Shown piece after piece: positions 17,772 through 28,812 of a stretch of DNA of 64,000 nt. Position 1 is the first letter of the stretch. The number at the start of each line of letters is the position of its first letter. The notes under the pieces were generated by a model. It saw only the letters and a list, made by a program, of their open reading frames with translations, was not told the origin of the DNA and made no database searches. Position numbers and translations under genes: made by a program. The stretch lies in contig JAKQHS010000142.1 of the NCBI GenBank assembly GCA_029557915.1, positions 1 to 64,000 of the forward strand, written 5' to 3'. This stretch comes from Bacteroidota bacterium (lineage in GTDB: Bacteria > Bacteroidota > Bacteroidia > Chitinophagales > Saprospiraceae).

Positions 17772-19157
17772 ATGGAAAAACTGGATTCCAAATATGCAGA
17801 CCGGGTAGACGCCATCCGTGAACAGATCCAATCTTCCGACCACCTGCAATCCTATCTCGAAGAAGAGACCGAACAGGCCTTTCAGGCCCTGCGTGATGAA
17901 TTTGAGCCAGAAATACACGCCCTTTATACCGAAGTGGGCGAAGAAAAGCCCCTGCAGTTGATAGACCTGGAACAGCACCTGCTGGATGAGAAATTTGAAG
18001 GCCTTTACCTTCCGAAGATACTGGGCTATACGGTATTGCGGGGCGATGTCAACGAACAGGTAAAGTACAGGAGGCCCCAGGACCAGTTTGGTCTGGCCGT
18101 GCATGCCCTGGCCACCCATAACAATTTTGAGGTGCTGAAGAATAAAACGGGACAGACCCTTCAAATCGGCTTTTCCCTTTCCAGCGATATCTGGGTATCC
18201 AACCTGATCGAACACATTGAAAACAAAAGGAGCAGGCAATATTTTGAGAATATCCGCACCAATAAGATCGCGGACGAGCAGGAAAGAGCCGTCGCTTTAA
18301 AGAAATACAGCAGGCAATTTGAAGGGGCTCCTTATCATTCGGCCGAGTTTCCCGAGACCCCGGAGGACCTTAAAAGCCTTTATATCCCGCTCCAGGAATT
18401 TCTCCTGCACCGGGTCAGCCGTTTCAGGAACAATGAAAGCCTGATCCCTTACCTCGCCGACCTGCTTAAAAATGAAAAATTATACCACCTCTCTGAATTT
18501 TGGTCAATCGTCTTTATCGTCACCAACTTTTTCCACCTGGAAGGAAACGACAGGGAATTGCTGCGCAGGCTGCTGAATGAAAACCGGCGCAATTCCCCGG
18601 ATTTCAGCGAGCAATATTTTAATTTCCTGCACAGCATGCACCTGGCAGGGATCAAGTTTGATGCCAATGTCGACCGGAACGCGGCCGGCTTGCTGGACCA
18701 GGACATCCAGGACGATGTCAGCAGGTATTACCAACTGGCGGATCTCATTCATACCAAGGGCTATATGCACGAGGATACCATTGAGGCCGTCCGTTCCTTC
18801 TATGAAACCAACGAAGGCCTCTCGGTGATCAATACGACCGTTCGCGATACCATCCTCGGTTATTTTAAAGGACTTCTTGAAAACCTGGGAGAAAGCGAAT
18901 ACCATGACTATTTTTCGATGTCGAGGATCTTTAATACCTATATGAAGATTTTCTCCAATGAAAAATTCAACCAGGAAGTGCAAGGCCTCAATCAGCAGTT
19001 CATCCACAAACTGCTTTTGAAATACAACGATAAAAGGGGCAAGGACTACCAGGAGATCAAAAAATTTGTGACGGCCCATTTCGCCGAACTGGAGTACATG
19101 AAGGAAAAGGACATCACCGAATTGTTCAAGACCCGCAGAAAAAAGGCCACGACCTGA
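17772..19157 (+). CDS. Conserved hypothetical, predicted mostly helical cytosolic protein
   Basis: 461 residues with no signal peptide or membrane helix and no family I recognise. It is acidic and strongly helical (EEETEQAFQALRDEFEPEIHALY; RNNESLIPYLADLLKN), ending with a basic tail (TRRKKATT). A beta-containing insert may lie at about 85-130 (GYTVLRGDVNEQVKYRRPQD). It follows rpsP after a terminator, so it needs its own promoter. The DNA composition is like neighbouring housekeeping genes. Likely a lineage-specific conserved protein; function unknown. Confidence 0.7.
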   Translation: MEKLDSKYADRVDAIREQIQSSDHLQSYLEEETEQAFQALRDEFEPEIHALYTEVGEEKPLQLIDLEQHLLDEKFEGLYLPKILGYTVLRGDVNEQVKYRRPQDQFGLAVHALATHNNFEVLKNKTGQTLQIGFSLSSDIWVSNLIEHIENKRSRQYFENIRTNKIADEQERAVALKKYSRQFEGAPYHSAEFPETPEDLKSLYIPLQEFLLHRVSRFRNNESLIPYLADLLKNEKLYHLSEFWSIVFIVTNFFHLEGNDRELLRRLLNENRRNSPDFSEQYFNFLHSMHLAGIKFDANVDRNAAGLLDQDIQDDVSRYYQLADLIHTKGYMHEDTIEAVRSFYETNEGLSVINTTVRDTILGYFKGLLENLGESEYHDYFSMSRIFNTYMKIFSNEKFNQEVQGLNQQFIHKLLLKYNDKRGKDYQEIKKFVTAHFAELEYMKEKDITELFKTRRKKATT

Positions 19158-19315
19158 TCACAGGCTTTACCGGATGACCGTCAAGCCCTGGCCCGGATGC
19201 CGGCGTGACATATTAAATTTTATTTTAACATAGTTTAGGACCGGATCATTCGGACATTTACATTTCGTTTGGAAATTCCTGCTAACGAATTTGGTAAATT
19301 GCCCGTTCTATTTTT

Positions 19316-20068
19316 ATGCTTCGCGATCTGGTAACATCTTTTAAGGCGTATTGGGAAGCCTGGACCATCATAGTCGATAAAAAACTATGGATGTACCTCA
19401 TTATCCCGGGGCTGATCAGTTTGTTTTACGGCCTGACGGTGGGATTCACGGCCTGGTATTGGTCCGATAACCTGAAGGACCTTATTTATACCATATTGCC
19501 CACCGATTCGGACAGCCGGATTCTGTCCAAAATTTCTTCGGCCATCGTGGGCGTGGGCATAGCGACCACCGGGGTCGTGATTTATAAATACGTGATCATG
19601 GTCCTGCTTTCTCCTATTCTCAACGGCTTGTCCAGGAGGGTGGAGGAGGCGGTCATCGGTTATTCCATTTCCTACCGTAAAGAATCGGATGAAACGGTCC
19701 TCAAAGAATACGGCCGCAGTCTGCAATTCTGCCTGCGCAATTTTTTAAAGGAAATGATCTTTACCATCGGGCTCCTGATCGTGGGGCTGATCCCCTTTAT
19801 GGGTTACGTCGCCACTCCGGCCATTTTCCTCATCCAGGCCATGTATTCCGGCTATGTCAACCTCGATTTTACCCTCGGCCGTTATTTCAGCATCAATGGG
19901 AGCATCGATTTTATCCGTAAAAACTTTGGCTTCAGCCTGGGCAACGGCATTGCCTTTTTCCTGATCATCATGATTCCGGGGGTCGGCCTGTTTTTTGCGC
20001 CCACCCTGGGCACGGCGGCCGCCACGCTTAAAGCCGTGCCGCGGATTTACCGGCCATCCATCGCCTGA
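19316..20068 (+). CDS. EI24/CysZ-like integral membrane protein
   Basis: 250 residues with four or five membrane helices (about 22-45, 70-100, 140-170, 200-235). The pattern of a helical hairpin near the N-terminus (LWMYLIIPGLISLFYGL) and a reentrant region fits the EI24 domain family, which includes CysZ-type sulfate transporters. No sulfate-assimilation genes are nearby, so the transported species is unknown. The ATG at 19316 is preceded by a T-rich stretch. Confidence 0.7.
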   Translation: MLRDLVTSFKAYWEAWTIIVDKKLWMYLIIPGLISLFYGLTVGFTAWYWSDNLKDLIYTILPTDSDSRILSKISSAIVGVGIATTGVVIYKYVIMVLLSPILNGLSRRVEEAVIGYSISYRKESDETVLKEYGRSLQFCLRNFLKEMIFTIGLLIVGLIPFMGYVATPAIFLIQAMYSGYVNLDFTLGRYFSINGSIDFIRKNFGFSLGNGIAFFLIIMIPGVGLFFAPTLGTAAATLKAVPRIYRPSIA

Positions 20069-20111
20069 TTCGCACCGGCTTATTTTTTTGTACCTTGCTT
20101 CCTGATTCAAC

Positions 20112-20969
20112 ATGGGTTTTTCAGCTTATATATTGGAGTGTTTGAAACGCTATGGAAAAGCTGAAATCGGTACCTGGGGAAGTTTTATTCTTGATTATTC
20201 GCCAGCCTCCTGGAGCGTATCCAGGCAATCCTTTGAACCTCCCAGGGCCAGCCTTCAATGGGTGCCCGGGAACCCGGGCAACTTCCATACCATGGCCTCC
20301 CTGGTTTCAAAGTTGCATGAGGTGGATTTGCAGGAGGCCTCCCGTTTCCTCGAATCGGTGTTCCTGAAATTTCAAACAACCCTTGCCCGGCAACTGCCCC
20401 TGGAACTGGGTGTCCTGGGGCAACTCAAACCGGCTCAGGGATCGGACAGCCTGGAATTTCTCAAGGGACCGCATCTGGATGCTTTATTCGAATTTGCTCC
20501 TTTGCAACTGCCTCCCCTGACCGTCCAGGTACCTGAAAAAAACCCGAGGATCTGGATTTGGCTGGCCATCGCGCTGATTACCCTCACCCTGGCCGGTTTG
20601 TTCTTTTATTTTCTGAGCATCCCTTCCCCGGAGATCAGCGCAACCCAGGCGACTTCCCGATCCACCGGCCCTTTAAAAGAGGTCAATATCGCCCCTCATC
20701 AAGCGGATACGGTGCCCCCTGAGGAGGAAGTGGCCGAAGCTTCACCGCTTATCCAGGAACGGATCATCATCACCGGCACTTTTTGCCGGGAAGGCAACAT
20801 CCGGCAGATGAAGGAAAAAATACAATACATGCAGTACCGGTTGTATGAAGAAAAAGTGAGCGAAGATTGTGTTCGCCTGGGGATCTATGTCTATGAGGAA
20901 GAGGACCTGGAATTGACCCTGAAGGACATCCGCATGTATATTGAACCTACCGCCTGGGTATTAAACTGA
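20112..20969 (+). CDS. HU-CCDC81/SPOR-like membrane protein
   Basis: 285 residues. The first ~130 residues resemble the bacterial HU-CCDC81 tandem domain (YGKAEIGTWGSFILDYSPASW, then VSKLHEVDLQEASRFLESVF), which is found in Bacteroidota. One membrane helix follows (IWLAIALITLTLAGLFFYFL, about 153-173), then a Pro/Glu-rich linker and a C-terminal ~70-residue domain (ITGTFCREGNIRQMKEKIQY to LKDIRMYIEPTAWV) with the layout of a SPOR domain, which binds septal glycan. A cytosolic DNA-binding-like domain joined to a periplasmic SPOR domain suggests a cell-division link. It lies 20 bp before kdsA. The domain calls rest on pattern only. Confidence 0.55.
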   Translation: MGFSAYILECLKRYGKAEIGTWGSFILDYSPASWSVSRQSFEPPRASLQWVPGNPGNFHTMASLVSKLHEVDLQEASRFLESVFLKFQTTLARQLPLELGVLGQLKPAQGSDSLEFLKGPHLDALFEFAPLQLPPLTVQVPEKNPRIWIWLAIALITLTLAGLFFYFLSIPSPEISATQATSRSTGPLKEVNIAPHQADTVPPEEEVAEASPLIQERIIITGTFCREGNIRQMKEKIQYMQYRLYEEKVSEDCVRLGIYVYEEEDLELTLKDIRMYIEPTAWVLN

Positions 20970-20989
20970 TGTAAGAGCAAACATTTCCG

Positions 20990-21817
20990 ATGAATTTTCA
21001 GAACCTGCCCCTTGTTAACAACCCGGAAAGCCCCCTGTTTTTTCTGATCGCGGGACCCTGTGTCATAGAAAGCCGGGACCTGATCTTTGAGACGGCGGAT
21101 CATCTGACCCGGATCACCCGTGAACTGGGAATCCCTTTTATTTTCAAATCTTCTTATCGTAAAGCCAACCGGTCCAGCAAGGACTCCTTCACCGGGCTGG
21201 GCGATGTCGTCGCCTTGCAATATTTGCAAGAGGTCCGGGACCATTTTGGCATTCCGGTGCTTACGGATATTCATACCGAACCTGAAGCCATCCTGGCCGC
21301 ACCCTTTGTGGACGTCTTGCAGATTCCCGCTTTTTTATGCCGCCAGACCAGTTTGCTGGAAGCCGCTGCGGATACAGGGAAAACCATCAATATTAAAAAA
21401 GGACAGTTCATGGGTCCGGAGGCCATGAAATTCGCGGTGGATAAGGTCCAGGCCCGGAACAATCCAAATGTCTGGCTCACTGAAAGGGGCACGACCTTTG
21501 GTTACCAGGACCTGGTCGTCGATATGCGTTCCATCCCGGTCATGCAGGGGCTCGGCGTACCGGTCATCCTGGATGTGACCCATTCATTGCAGCAACCCAA
21601 CCAGGCTTCCGGGGTTACCGGGGGACGTCCCGCACTTATAAAAACCATGGCTTCGGCAGGCATTGCAGCCGGAGCGGACGGTTTGTTTATAGAAACCCAT
21701 CCCAATCCTTCCATAGCCAAATCCGATGGCGCGAATATGCTTGCCCTGGACAGGATGGAAAGCCTGCTGAAGCACCTCGTCCGCATCCGCAGGGCCATTC
21801 TCCCGGAAGTTTCCTGA
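20990..21817 (+). CDS. kdsA: 3-deoxy-8-phosphooctulonate (KDO 8-P) synthase
   Basis: 275 residues, full length for KdsA, which joins phosphoenolpyruvate and arabinose 5-phosphate to make KDO-8-phosphate for LPS inner core. Key segments: FLIAGPCVIESRD, FKSSYRKANRSS, TDIHTEPEA, IPAFLCRQTSLL, NIKKGQFMGP, DVTHSLQQPN and GLFIETHPNP. The ATG is 20 bp after the preceding gene and the stop is one base before the FAD dehydrogenase ATG, so it is within an operon. Confidence 0.96.
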   Translation: MNFQNLPLVNNPESPLFFLIAGPCVIESRDLIFETADHLTRITRELGIPFIFKSSYRKANRSSKDSFTGLGDVVALQYLQEVRDHFGIPVLTDIHTEPEAILAAPFVDVLQIPAFLCRQTSLLEAAADTGKTINIKKGQFMGPEAMKFAVDKVQARNNPNVWLTERGTTFGYQDLVVDMRSIPVMQGLGVPVILDVTHSLQQPNQASGVTGGRPALIKTMASAGIAAGADGLFIETHPNPSIAKSDGANMLALDRMESLLKHLVRIRRAILPEVS

Positions 21818-21818
21818 T

Positions 21819-23366
21819 ATGGAATCAAGGCTCGAAATCGTAACCGATCCTGCTGATCCGGACCAGGATAAAGCCCTTCGGACAAACCTGGCCCGGCACC
21901 TGGGTTTAGAAGTACATGAATTGCCGCTTTTTCGGGTGCTCAAGCGGTCCCTCGACGCCAGAAGAAATCCGGTGTACCGGTACCAGGTAGAACTCGAAGA
22001 GGCTAAAGGATTACCCACAGAACCGACGATCAAAAGCCGTTTCCGGGATGTTCGGTCCGCGCCTTCGGTGGTGATCATGGGTGCCGGCCCCGCAGGATAT
22101 TTTGCCGCCCTGGAATGCCTGATTCTCGGGCTGAAACCCATAGTACTCGACCGGGGGAAAGATGTGAAATCCAGGCGCAGGGACTTAAAAGCCATCCAGC
22201 AGGACCATATCGTCAACCCGGATTCCAATTATTGTTTTGGAGAGGGCGGAGCCGGGACCTATTCTGACGGTAAACTTTATACCCGATCCGGGAAAAGGGG
22301 GGATATAGGAAAGATTTTACGCCTTTTTGTAGAACATGGTGCAGATCCCGATATCCTCATCGATGCGCATCCACACATCGGATCCAACAAACTGCCCGGC
22401 ATCGTGGAACAAATCAGGAACAGCATCCTAGCCTCCGGGGGTGAAGTTCATTTTAATCAGAGGGTGGTGGATTTTGTCATCCGGGAAAGGCGCATGAGAT
22501 CAGTGATTACCGCCTCCGGCGATGAATTTGCCGGTGAGGCATTCATCCTGGCCACGGGGCATTCTTCCCGGGACATTTATCATTTGCTTGCCCGGAAAAA
22601 TCTCAGACTGGATGCCAAAGCCTTTGCGCTTGGGGTGAGGGTGGAGCATCCGCAGCAACTGATCGATCAAATACAATACCGGAGGGCCGGGCGGGAACCT
22701 TATCTTCCGGCGGCCAGTTATTCCCTGTCCTGCACCTTCAATGAGAGAGGGGTCTTTTCATTTTGCATGTGCCCCGGGGGCCTGATGGTCCCGTCGGCCA
22801 CCGCGCCCGGGGAGATCGTGATCAATGGAATGTCCCTTTCCAGAAGAGACAGCCGTTTCGCCAATTCCGGGATGGTGGCCGCGGTATTCCCTTCTGATTT
22901 TAAAAATCCTGCCGATCCGTTTTGCTGCCTGACGTTTCAGCAGGAAGTGGAGCAAGCCGTATTCAGGGCGGGGGACGGGTCCCAGCGGGCGCCCGCACAA
23001 AGGTTAACCGATTTTTTAAATCATAAGTTGTCCTCCAGCCTCCCGGAGGTATCCTATATCCCGGGAATCTGGTCGGCGCCGGTGCACCAGGTGCTGCCGG
23101 CCTTTATTGTTAAATCCCTGGTCACCGGCCTCAGGCAGTTTGGAAAACAAATGAAAGGCTATATCACCGATGAAGCGGTGGTCGTGGCCACGGAAAGCAG
23201 AACCAGCAGTCCTGTTCGTATTCCCAGAAATTCACTATCTATGCATCCCGATTGTGAAGCGCTTTTCCCATGCGGGGAAGGAGCGGGTTATGCCGGCGGT
23301 ATCGTCTCGGCGGCAATGGATGGACAACACTGTGCTCAAGCTGCCCTTCAATACGTACTCAAATAA
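21819..23366 (+). CDS. FAD-dependent dehydrogenase (COG2509 type)
   Basis: 515 residues. The N-terminal ~80 residues form a ferredoxin-like cap region. A Rossmann FAD site follows (VVIMGAGPAGYFAALECL at about 85), with EGGAGTYSDGKLYTRS, a hallmark of this uncharacterised dehydrogenase family, then FILATGHSSRDIYHLL. The C-terminus has FPCGEGAGYAGGIVSAAMDG, closing the FAD site. Substrate and partner are unknown. It starts one base after the kdsA stop, so they share a transcript; the functional link is unclear. Confidence 0.85.
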   Translation: MESRLEIVTDPADPDQDKALRTNLARHLGLEVHELPLFRVLKRSLDARRNPVYRYQVELEEAKGLPTEPTIKSRFRDVRSAPSVVIMGAGPAGYFAALECLILGLKPIVLDRGKDVKSRRRDLKAIQQDHIVNPDSNYCFGEGGAGTYSDGKLYTRSGKRGDIGKILRLFVEHGADPDILIDAHPHIGSNKLPGIVEQIRNSILASGGEVHFNQRVVDFVIRERRMRSVITASGDEFAGEAFILATGHSSRDIYHLLARKNLRLDAKAFALGVRVEHPQQLIDQIQYRRAGREPYLPAASYSLSCTFNERGVFSFCMCPGGLMVPSATAPGEIVINGMSLSRRDSRFANSGMVAAVFPSDFKNPADPFCCLTFQQEVEQAVFRAGDGSQRAPAQRLTDFLNHKLSSSLPEVSYIPGIWSAPVHQVLPAFIVKSLVTGLRQFGKQMKGYITDEAVVVATESRTSSPVRIPRNSLSMHPDCEALFPCGEGAGYAGGIVSAAMDGQHCAQAALQYVLK

Positions 23367-23378
23367 AACCCGACGCGT

Positions 23379-23804
23379 GTGAAAGACTGGATTGATTTAA
23401 TGGGACGCATATTCATCTCCCTCATCTTTTTCTGGGAGGCATACGATTCCATCGCTTATTTTGAATCGGTGAAGCGGACCATGAAAACCTATGGGCTTAA
23501 CTGGAATCCCGACCTCTTGCTAACCCTGGCCATAATTCTGCTGATCATAGGAGGTTTATTTATCCTGATCGGTTACCGGGCATCCCTGGGGGCCCTGATG
23601 ATATTGATTTATTGGGTACCGGTCACTTTTATCGTTCATTCTTTCTGGAACGATCCCGTCCCCGAGCGCCGGATGCAGTCCATCCAGTTTATGAAAAACA
23701 TTGCCATTATTGGCGGACTCATGATCATCCTGGTCAACGGGGCGGGCAGATTCAGCATCAAACGGTTGATCGCGGCCAGCCGGCCCCCGAAAGCCAAATG
23801 GTGA
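23379..23804 (+). CDS. DoxX family membrane protein
   Basis: 141 residues with four membrane helices and the DoxX-like opening (LMGRIFISLIFFWEAYDSI). The frame starts with GTG at 23379, 12 bp after the dehydrogenase stop, with no upstream ATG in this frame. DoxX proteins are poorly understood quinol/redox-related or transport membrane proteins. It ends the kdsA operon and is convergent with pbpC. Confidence 0.75.
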   Translation: MKDWIDLMGRIFISLIFFWEAYDSIAYFESVKRTMKTYGLNWNPDLLLTLAIILLIIGGLFILIGYRASLGALMILIYWVPVTFIVHSFWNDPVPERRMQSIQFMKNIAIIGGLMIILVNGAGRFSIKRLIAASRPPKAKW

Positions 23805-23896
23805 CGGGCCGGTTCAGTTCCCTCCAGTATACTGGAATGGAAAGCTTTGCGTACCAGGTAATCACGCGGGGTGAATAAGGTCATAAAGCGGGGAGC

Positions 23897-26263
23897 CTAG
23901 CGTTGTTCCTTTGCCAATACTTCAAATTCATGCAACAATTCAAAGCCGGTGTCGTCGATGAGGGTGAGCCGGTGAGGTCCGGGCAGGGCGTGTAATGCAT
24001 ATTCATGGAAATCCCTGGTATATCCAAGATACCGGTCATCCAGGTGCCAGTAAACCGTGGCATCCTTCTGGAGGTGGGCCAGTTTGAAAATAACCTCCCC
24101 CGGCTTCCCGTCCCGGTCAATGGGGATAAAAATGGAAGTCTGATCCTGGGGAAAGATCATCTTCATTTTTTTACCCTGGTTTCCCATACAGACCGGATCC
24201 CAGGCGGGAGCGGATTCGTAATCCGGATGATTACGGCTGAAATAAAACGACTGCACGGGAGGCATGCTGAATATCACCCGGGAAACCATGGCCCCGGCCT
24301 GGCTGCATTGCTGATTTACACGCAAACGGGTGACGGGGTTGATCCAGATGGAGGTATGCAAATTACATAAAGGAGTGAGGTCATGATGCCGGTCCATCAG
24401 CAGGGTATCGGTGGCCGGGCAAATACCGGTAGCTTTCATACCGCTGGACCGGCAAACCGTCACCGGAGTCAGTTCATCCAGCGGCGGTTCAAACCAGGAC
24501 TGCCCGCTTCGTGGCAATCTCGAAAAAAGATCGAATAAAAGCGGTGCTGCTGCCTTGATGCCCAGCAGGCCCGGCCGGCCTTCCCCGTCCGCATTGCCCA
24601 CCCAGACTCCCACGGTATAGTCCGGGTCGAGCCCTATAGCCCAGGCGTCACGAAAACCATAGCTGGTACCGGTCTTCCAGGCAATGTCGCGGGATTGTTT
24701 AAAGGAAGCCCATTGCCCGGATTCATCGGGGCGGTTCAGGGTCTTAAGGACCTCCAGGGTCTGGTAAATACTGGCTGCACTCAAAAGGACCGGATCCTTC
24801 ACTCCTGTTGAACGGGGTTCCTCATTTTCCACCTCCAGCAGGCGCAATGGATGGATATCTTCGGAAAAATACCTGCGATCCGCTTCGTGGTAATGCTGAA
24901 GGACACGGGCCATGGATGCATAAGCTCCTGAAAGGTCCCAGAGGGAGGATTCGGCCCCTCCCAGGATCAGGCTGAGCCCGTAATGCGAAGGCGGCCGGAG
25001 GATATGCCTTTGTCCAAGCTGCCTCAATTTGGTATGAAAGGACTCCAGGCCGTAGGCTTTAAGCAAATGGACAAAAGGGATGTTCAGGGACCGGATCAGC
25101 GCCTGGTCCATGGGGATCATGCCGGTGTAATGACCAGAAAAATTCTGGGGCTGAAATCCATCGATGACCACGGGGATGTCATCCATCAGGGTTCCGGGCA
25201 GGAGGGTACCCTGGTAGAGGGCCGAGGCGAACAAGAATGGTTTTAAGATGCTTCCCGTACTCCGGGGAGCCTGGATATGGTCCACAAAAGGGCTGAGGGC
25301 GGTATTCGGGGCATTTCCACAATAGGCCAGCACTTTTCCGGTTCGGGTTTCCGCTATCAGCAAGGCAATATTTTGAATGTATTGGGCGGACAGCCGGTCG
25401 TGTCCCCACTTGGCAATTTCCCTGGCCATCTGTTGAATGGAATAGTCCAGGGTCGTTGTCAACCGTGGGTTGGAAGGTCCCCGTTTGGCGAGATAATCCA
25501 GGGCGTGGGGAGCCAGGTCCGGCAGCGGGCGGGGGGCCATGGGCACCGGTTCCATCAAGGCCAGCCGGTAAGTCAGGGAATCCAGTATACGGATCCTGAG
25601 GAGGCTTTCCAGGAGCCGATCCCGCTTTGACTGGAGCGAGGACCGATTTCTGCCCGGATGGATCATGGAAGGGTTGTTGGGCAGGACGGCCAGGCAGGCT
25701 GCTTCCGCCCAGGAAAGCTGGTTCGGTGATTTGTCAAAATATCTCCAGCAAGCGGCTTCCAGCCCAACTACATTGGAACCGAAAGGGGCCCTGGAGGCAT
25801 AATCTTCCAGTATCTTTTTTTTGGACCATTTTAATTCGAGGGAGATCGCCCAGAACATTTCCAGGCTCTTGTTCCAAAGATTCCTGCTCCTGGGACCCCG
25901 CCGCATCCGGATATCCTGCATGGTGAGGGTACTCCCGCCGCTGACGACCTTCCCGGCCCGGAGGTTTCGCTCCAGGGCTTTGATTAAACTGACCGGGTTG
26001 ATGCCCGGATGCCTGTAAAAATACCGGTCTTCATAAGTAAGCAGGCATTGGATATATTTTTCCGGAAGCGCATTGCCGGGATTGAACCTCCATTGCTGAT
26101 CATCGGAAAGCCGGGCTCCCAGAAGGCGCCCATCGGCGGAAAACAGGGCCAGGCTAAACCCCTGGGAAGGGAAGGGGATGGTCCACAGGCCCAGGGCAAG
26201 ACCGGCGACCAGGATCACCAGGCCGATGACTAAGGTTCTTTTTATCCGAAGGCCTTTCAGCAT
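23897..26263 (-). CDS. pbpC: Penicillin-binding protein 1C (bifunctional)
   Basis: 788 residues, the PBP1C architecture: one N-terminal membrane helix (about 8-28), a GT51 glycosyltransferase domain (YEDRYFYRHPG with the catalytic Glu near 78; SGGSTLTMQ near 110), and a transpeptidase domain with SILK (nucleophile Ser338) and KTGTSYG (Lys530). A C-terminal PBP1C-specific beta domain of about 90 residues follows. It polymerises and cross-links peptidoglycan in the periplasm. The usual alpha-2-macroglobulin partner gene is not adjacent. A good -33/-7 promoter sits directly before the ATG. Confidence 0.94.
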   Translation of the reverse strand: MLKGLRIKRTLVIGLVILVAGLALGLWTIPFPSQGFSLALFSADGRLLGARLSDDQQWRFNPGNALPEKYIQCLLTYEDRYFYRHPGINPVSLIKALERNLRAGKVVSGGSTLTMQDIRMRRGPRSRNLWNKSLEMFWAISLELKWSKKKILEDYASRAPFGSNVVGLEAACWRYFDKSPNQLSWAEAACLAVLPNNPSMIHPGRNRSSLQSKRDRLLESLLRIRILDSLTYRLALMEPVPMAPRPLPDLAPHALDYLAKRGPSNPRLTTTLDYSIQQMAREIAKWGHDRLSAQYIQNIALLIAETRTGKVLAYCGNAPNTALSPFVDHIQAPRSTGSILKPFLFASALYQGTLLPGTLMDDIPVVIDGFQPQNFSGHYTGMIPMDQALIRSLNIPFVHLLKAYGLESFHTKLRQLGQRHILRPPSHYGLSLILGGAESSLWDLSGAYASMARVLQHYHEADRRYFSEDIHPLRLLEVENEEPRSTGVKDPVLLSAASIYQTLEVLKTLNRPDESGQWASFKQSRDIAWKTGTSYGFRDAWAIGLDPDYTVGVWVGNADGEGRPGLLGIKAAAPLLFDLFSRLPRSGQSWFEPPLDELTPVTVCRSSGMKATGICPATDTLLMDRHHDLTPLCNLHTSIWINPVTRLRVNQQCSQAGAMVSRVIFSMPPVQSFYFSRNHPDYESAPAWDPVCMGNQGKKMKMIFPQDQTSIFIPIDRDGKPGEVIFKLAHLQKDATVYWHLDDRYLGYTRDFHEYALHALPGPHRLTLIDDTGFELLHEFEVLAKEQR

Positions 26264-26270
26264 GAAATCC

Positions 26271-26303
26271 CAAATTTATTTGCTTTCAGGCCCCGCCACC
26301 AAA
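26271..26303 (-). promoter_or_regulatory. Promoter of pbpC
   Basis: On the minus strand TTTG (26300-26303), a 21-bp spacer and TAAATTTG (26271-26278) match the Bacteroidota -33/-7 consensus. The predicted start lies almost at the ATG (26263), so the mRNA would be nearly leaderless. Confidence 0.65.
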
Positions 26304-26375
26304 CTAATCTTGAAATCCGGACTGGAAACCGGTGAATGGGGCTTACGGGATTCCCGGTAATCCACGAAGGCAAAT

Positions 26376-26410
26376 AAAAAAGGCAGCCGGAACGACTGCC
26401 TTTTATTTTT
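26376..26410 (-). terminator. Intrinsic terminator after groEL
   Basis: On the minus strand GGCAGTCG-TTCC-GGCTGCC is followed by TTTTTTATTTG; the plus strand also has a T-rich flank, so it may work in both directions. It separates groEL from the pbpC promoter. Confidence 0.88.
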
Positions 26411-26430
26411 AAACGGAAAAGAGGTGCCGA

Positions 26431-28077
<1,647 letters not shown>

Positions 28078-28116
28078 TTATTCTTTGAAAAATGATGAAT
28101 ACTTATTTCCAGATAC

Positions 28117-28380
28117 TTAAAGAATGACCAGGATGTCATCTTCGCGCATGATCAGGTAGTCCTGCCCGTCGTGGTGCAATTCCTGGCCGGAATATTTTCC
28201 GTACAAAACAATGTCCCCTACGGCAACCGTCATCAGATTGCCATCCTTGCCCGGGCCCACGGCGATCACTTCGCCACGCTGGGGTTTCTCCTTCGCAGTG
28301 TCCGGGATGATGATACCACCTTTGGTTTTTTCCTCGGCCGGTGCCGGTTTTACAATCACTCTGTCATTGATAGGCTTCAT
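28117..28380 (-). CDS. groS: Co-chaperonin GroES (10 kDa)
   Basis: 87 residues. It begins [19 protein letters not shown], has the mobile loop ([17 protein letters not shown]), and ends [13 protein letters not shown]. It caps GroEL. The start codon is 177 bp from the secG stop; the gap contains no recognised promoter, but its length suggests independent transcription of groESL. Confidence 0.98.
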   Translation of the reverse strand: MKPINDRVIVKPAPAEEKTKGGIIIPDTAKEKPQRGEVIAVGPGKDGNLMTVAVGDIVLYGKYSGQELHHDGQDYLIMREDDILVIL

Positions 28381-28557
28381 ATTTTTGAAATTTTATTAAG
28401 TATTTAACAATTTATTTTTAACTGTCTTAGCATTTATTGTGCCATTGGACAACCAACTGACATTTTTTCCGGGAAACTGTATTGAAGGACTGAAACATAG
28501 TGTTTTTTTGTTTGGGCTGACAGGGCAGGCCAAACCGACTGAAGAATTGGCAGAACC

Positions 28558-28812
28558 TTATTGGGTAATGTTGGTGGCTTCCGGGGTGGCCACGAACATC
28601 GCGGTGATGATGCACAAGACAAAAAGCGCCCCGATCAGCCCCCAGGTGAGCTTTTCAATGAAGTCGGTGGAACGGGCAACCCCGAAGAGCTGGTTGGCGC
28701 CCTGGCCCCCGAAAGTGGAATCAATGCCCCCTCCTTTGGGATTTTGAATTAATACTGCCAGGATGAGCAGCGCGGAAACAATCCCAATGAGAATAATCAG
28801 AAAGGTAATCAT
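28558..28812 (-). CDS. secG: Preprotein translocase subunit SecG
   Basis: 84 residues with two membrane helices (about 1-22 and 58-78) and the SecG loop QNPKGGGIDSTFGGQGANQL. It assists SecYE/SecA export at the inner membrane. Its ATG overlaps the stop of the upstream TPR-like gene by four bases. This position, next to lptE and groES, is the usual one in Bacteroidota. Confidence 0.93.
   Translation of the reverse strand: MITFLIILIGIVSALLILAVLIQNPKGGGIDSTFGGQGANQLFGVARSTDFIEKLTWGLIGALFVLCIITAMFVATPEATNITQ

Noticed and set aside
23823-23836. Perfect 14-bp palindrome TCCAGTATACTGGA between DoxX and pbpC
   Set aside because: No T-run and no loop; could be chance or an operator, but nothing else supports a function.
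28381-28557. CIRCE (HrcA operator) upstream of groES
   Set aside because: No TTAGCACTC-N9-GAGTGCTAA or near match seen; only a lone TTAGCA.
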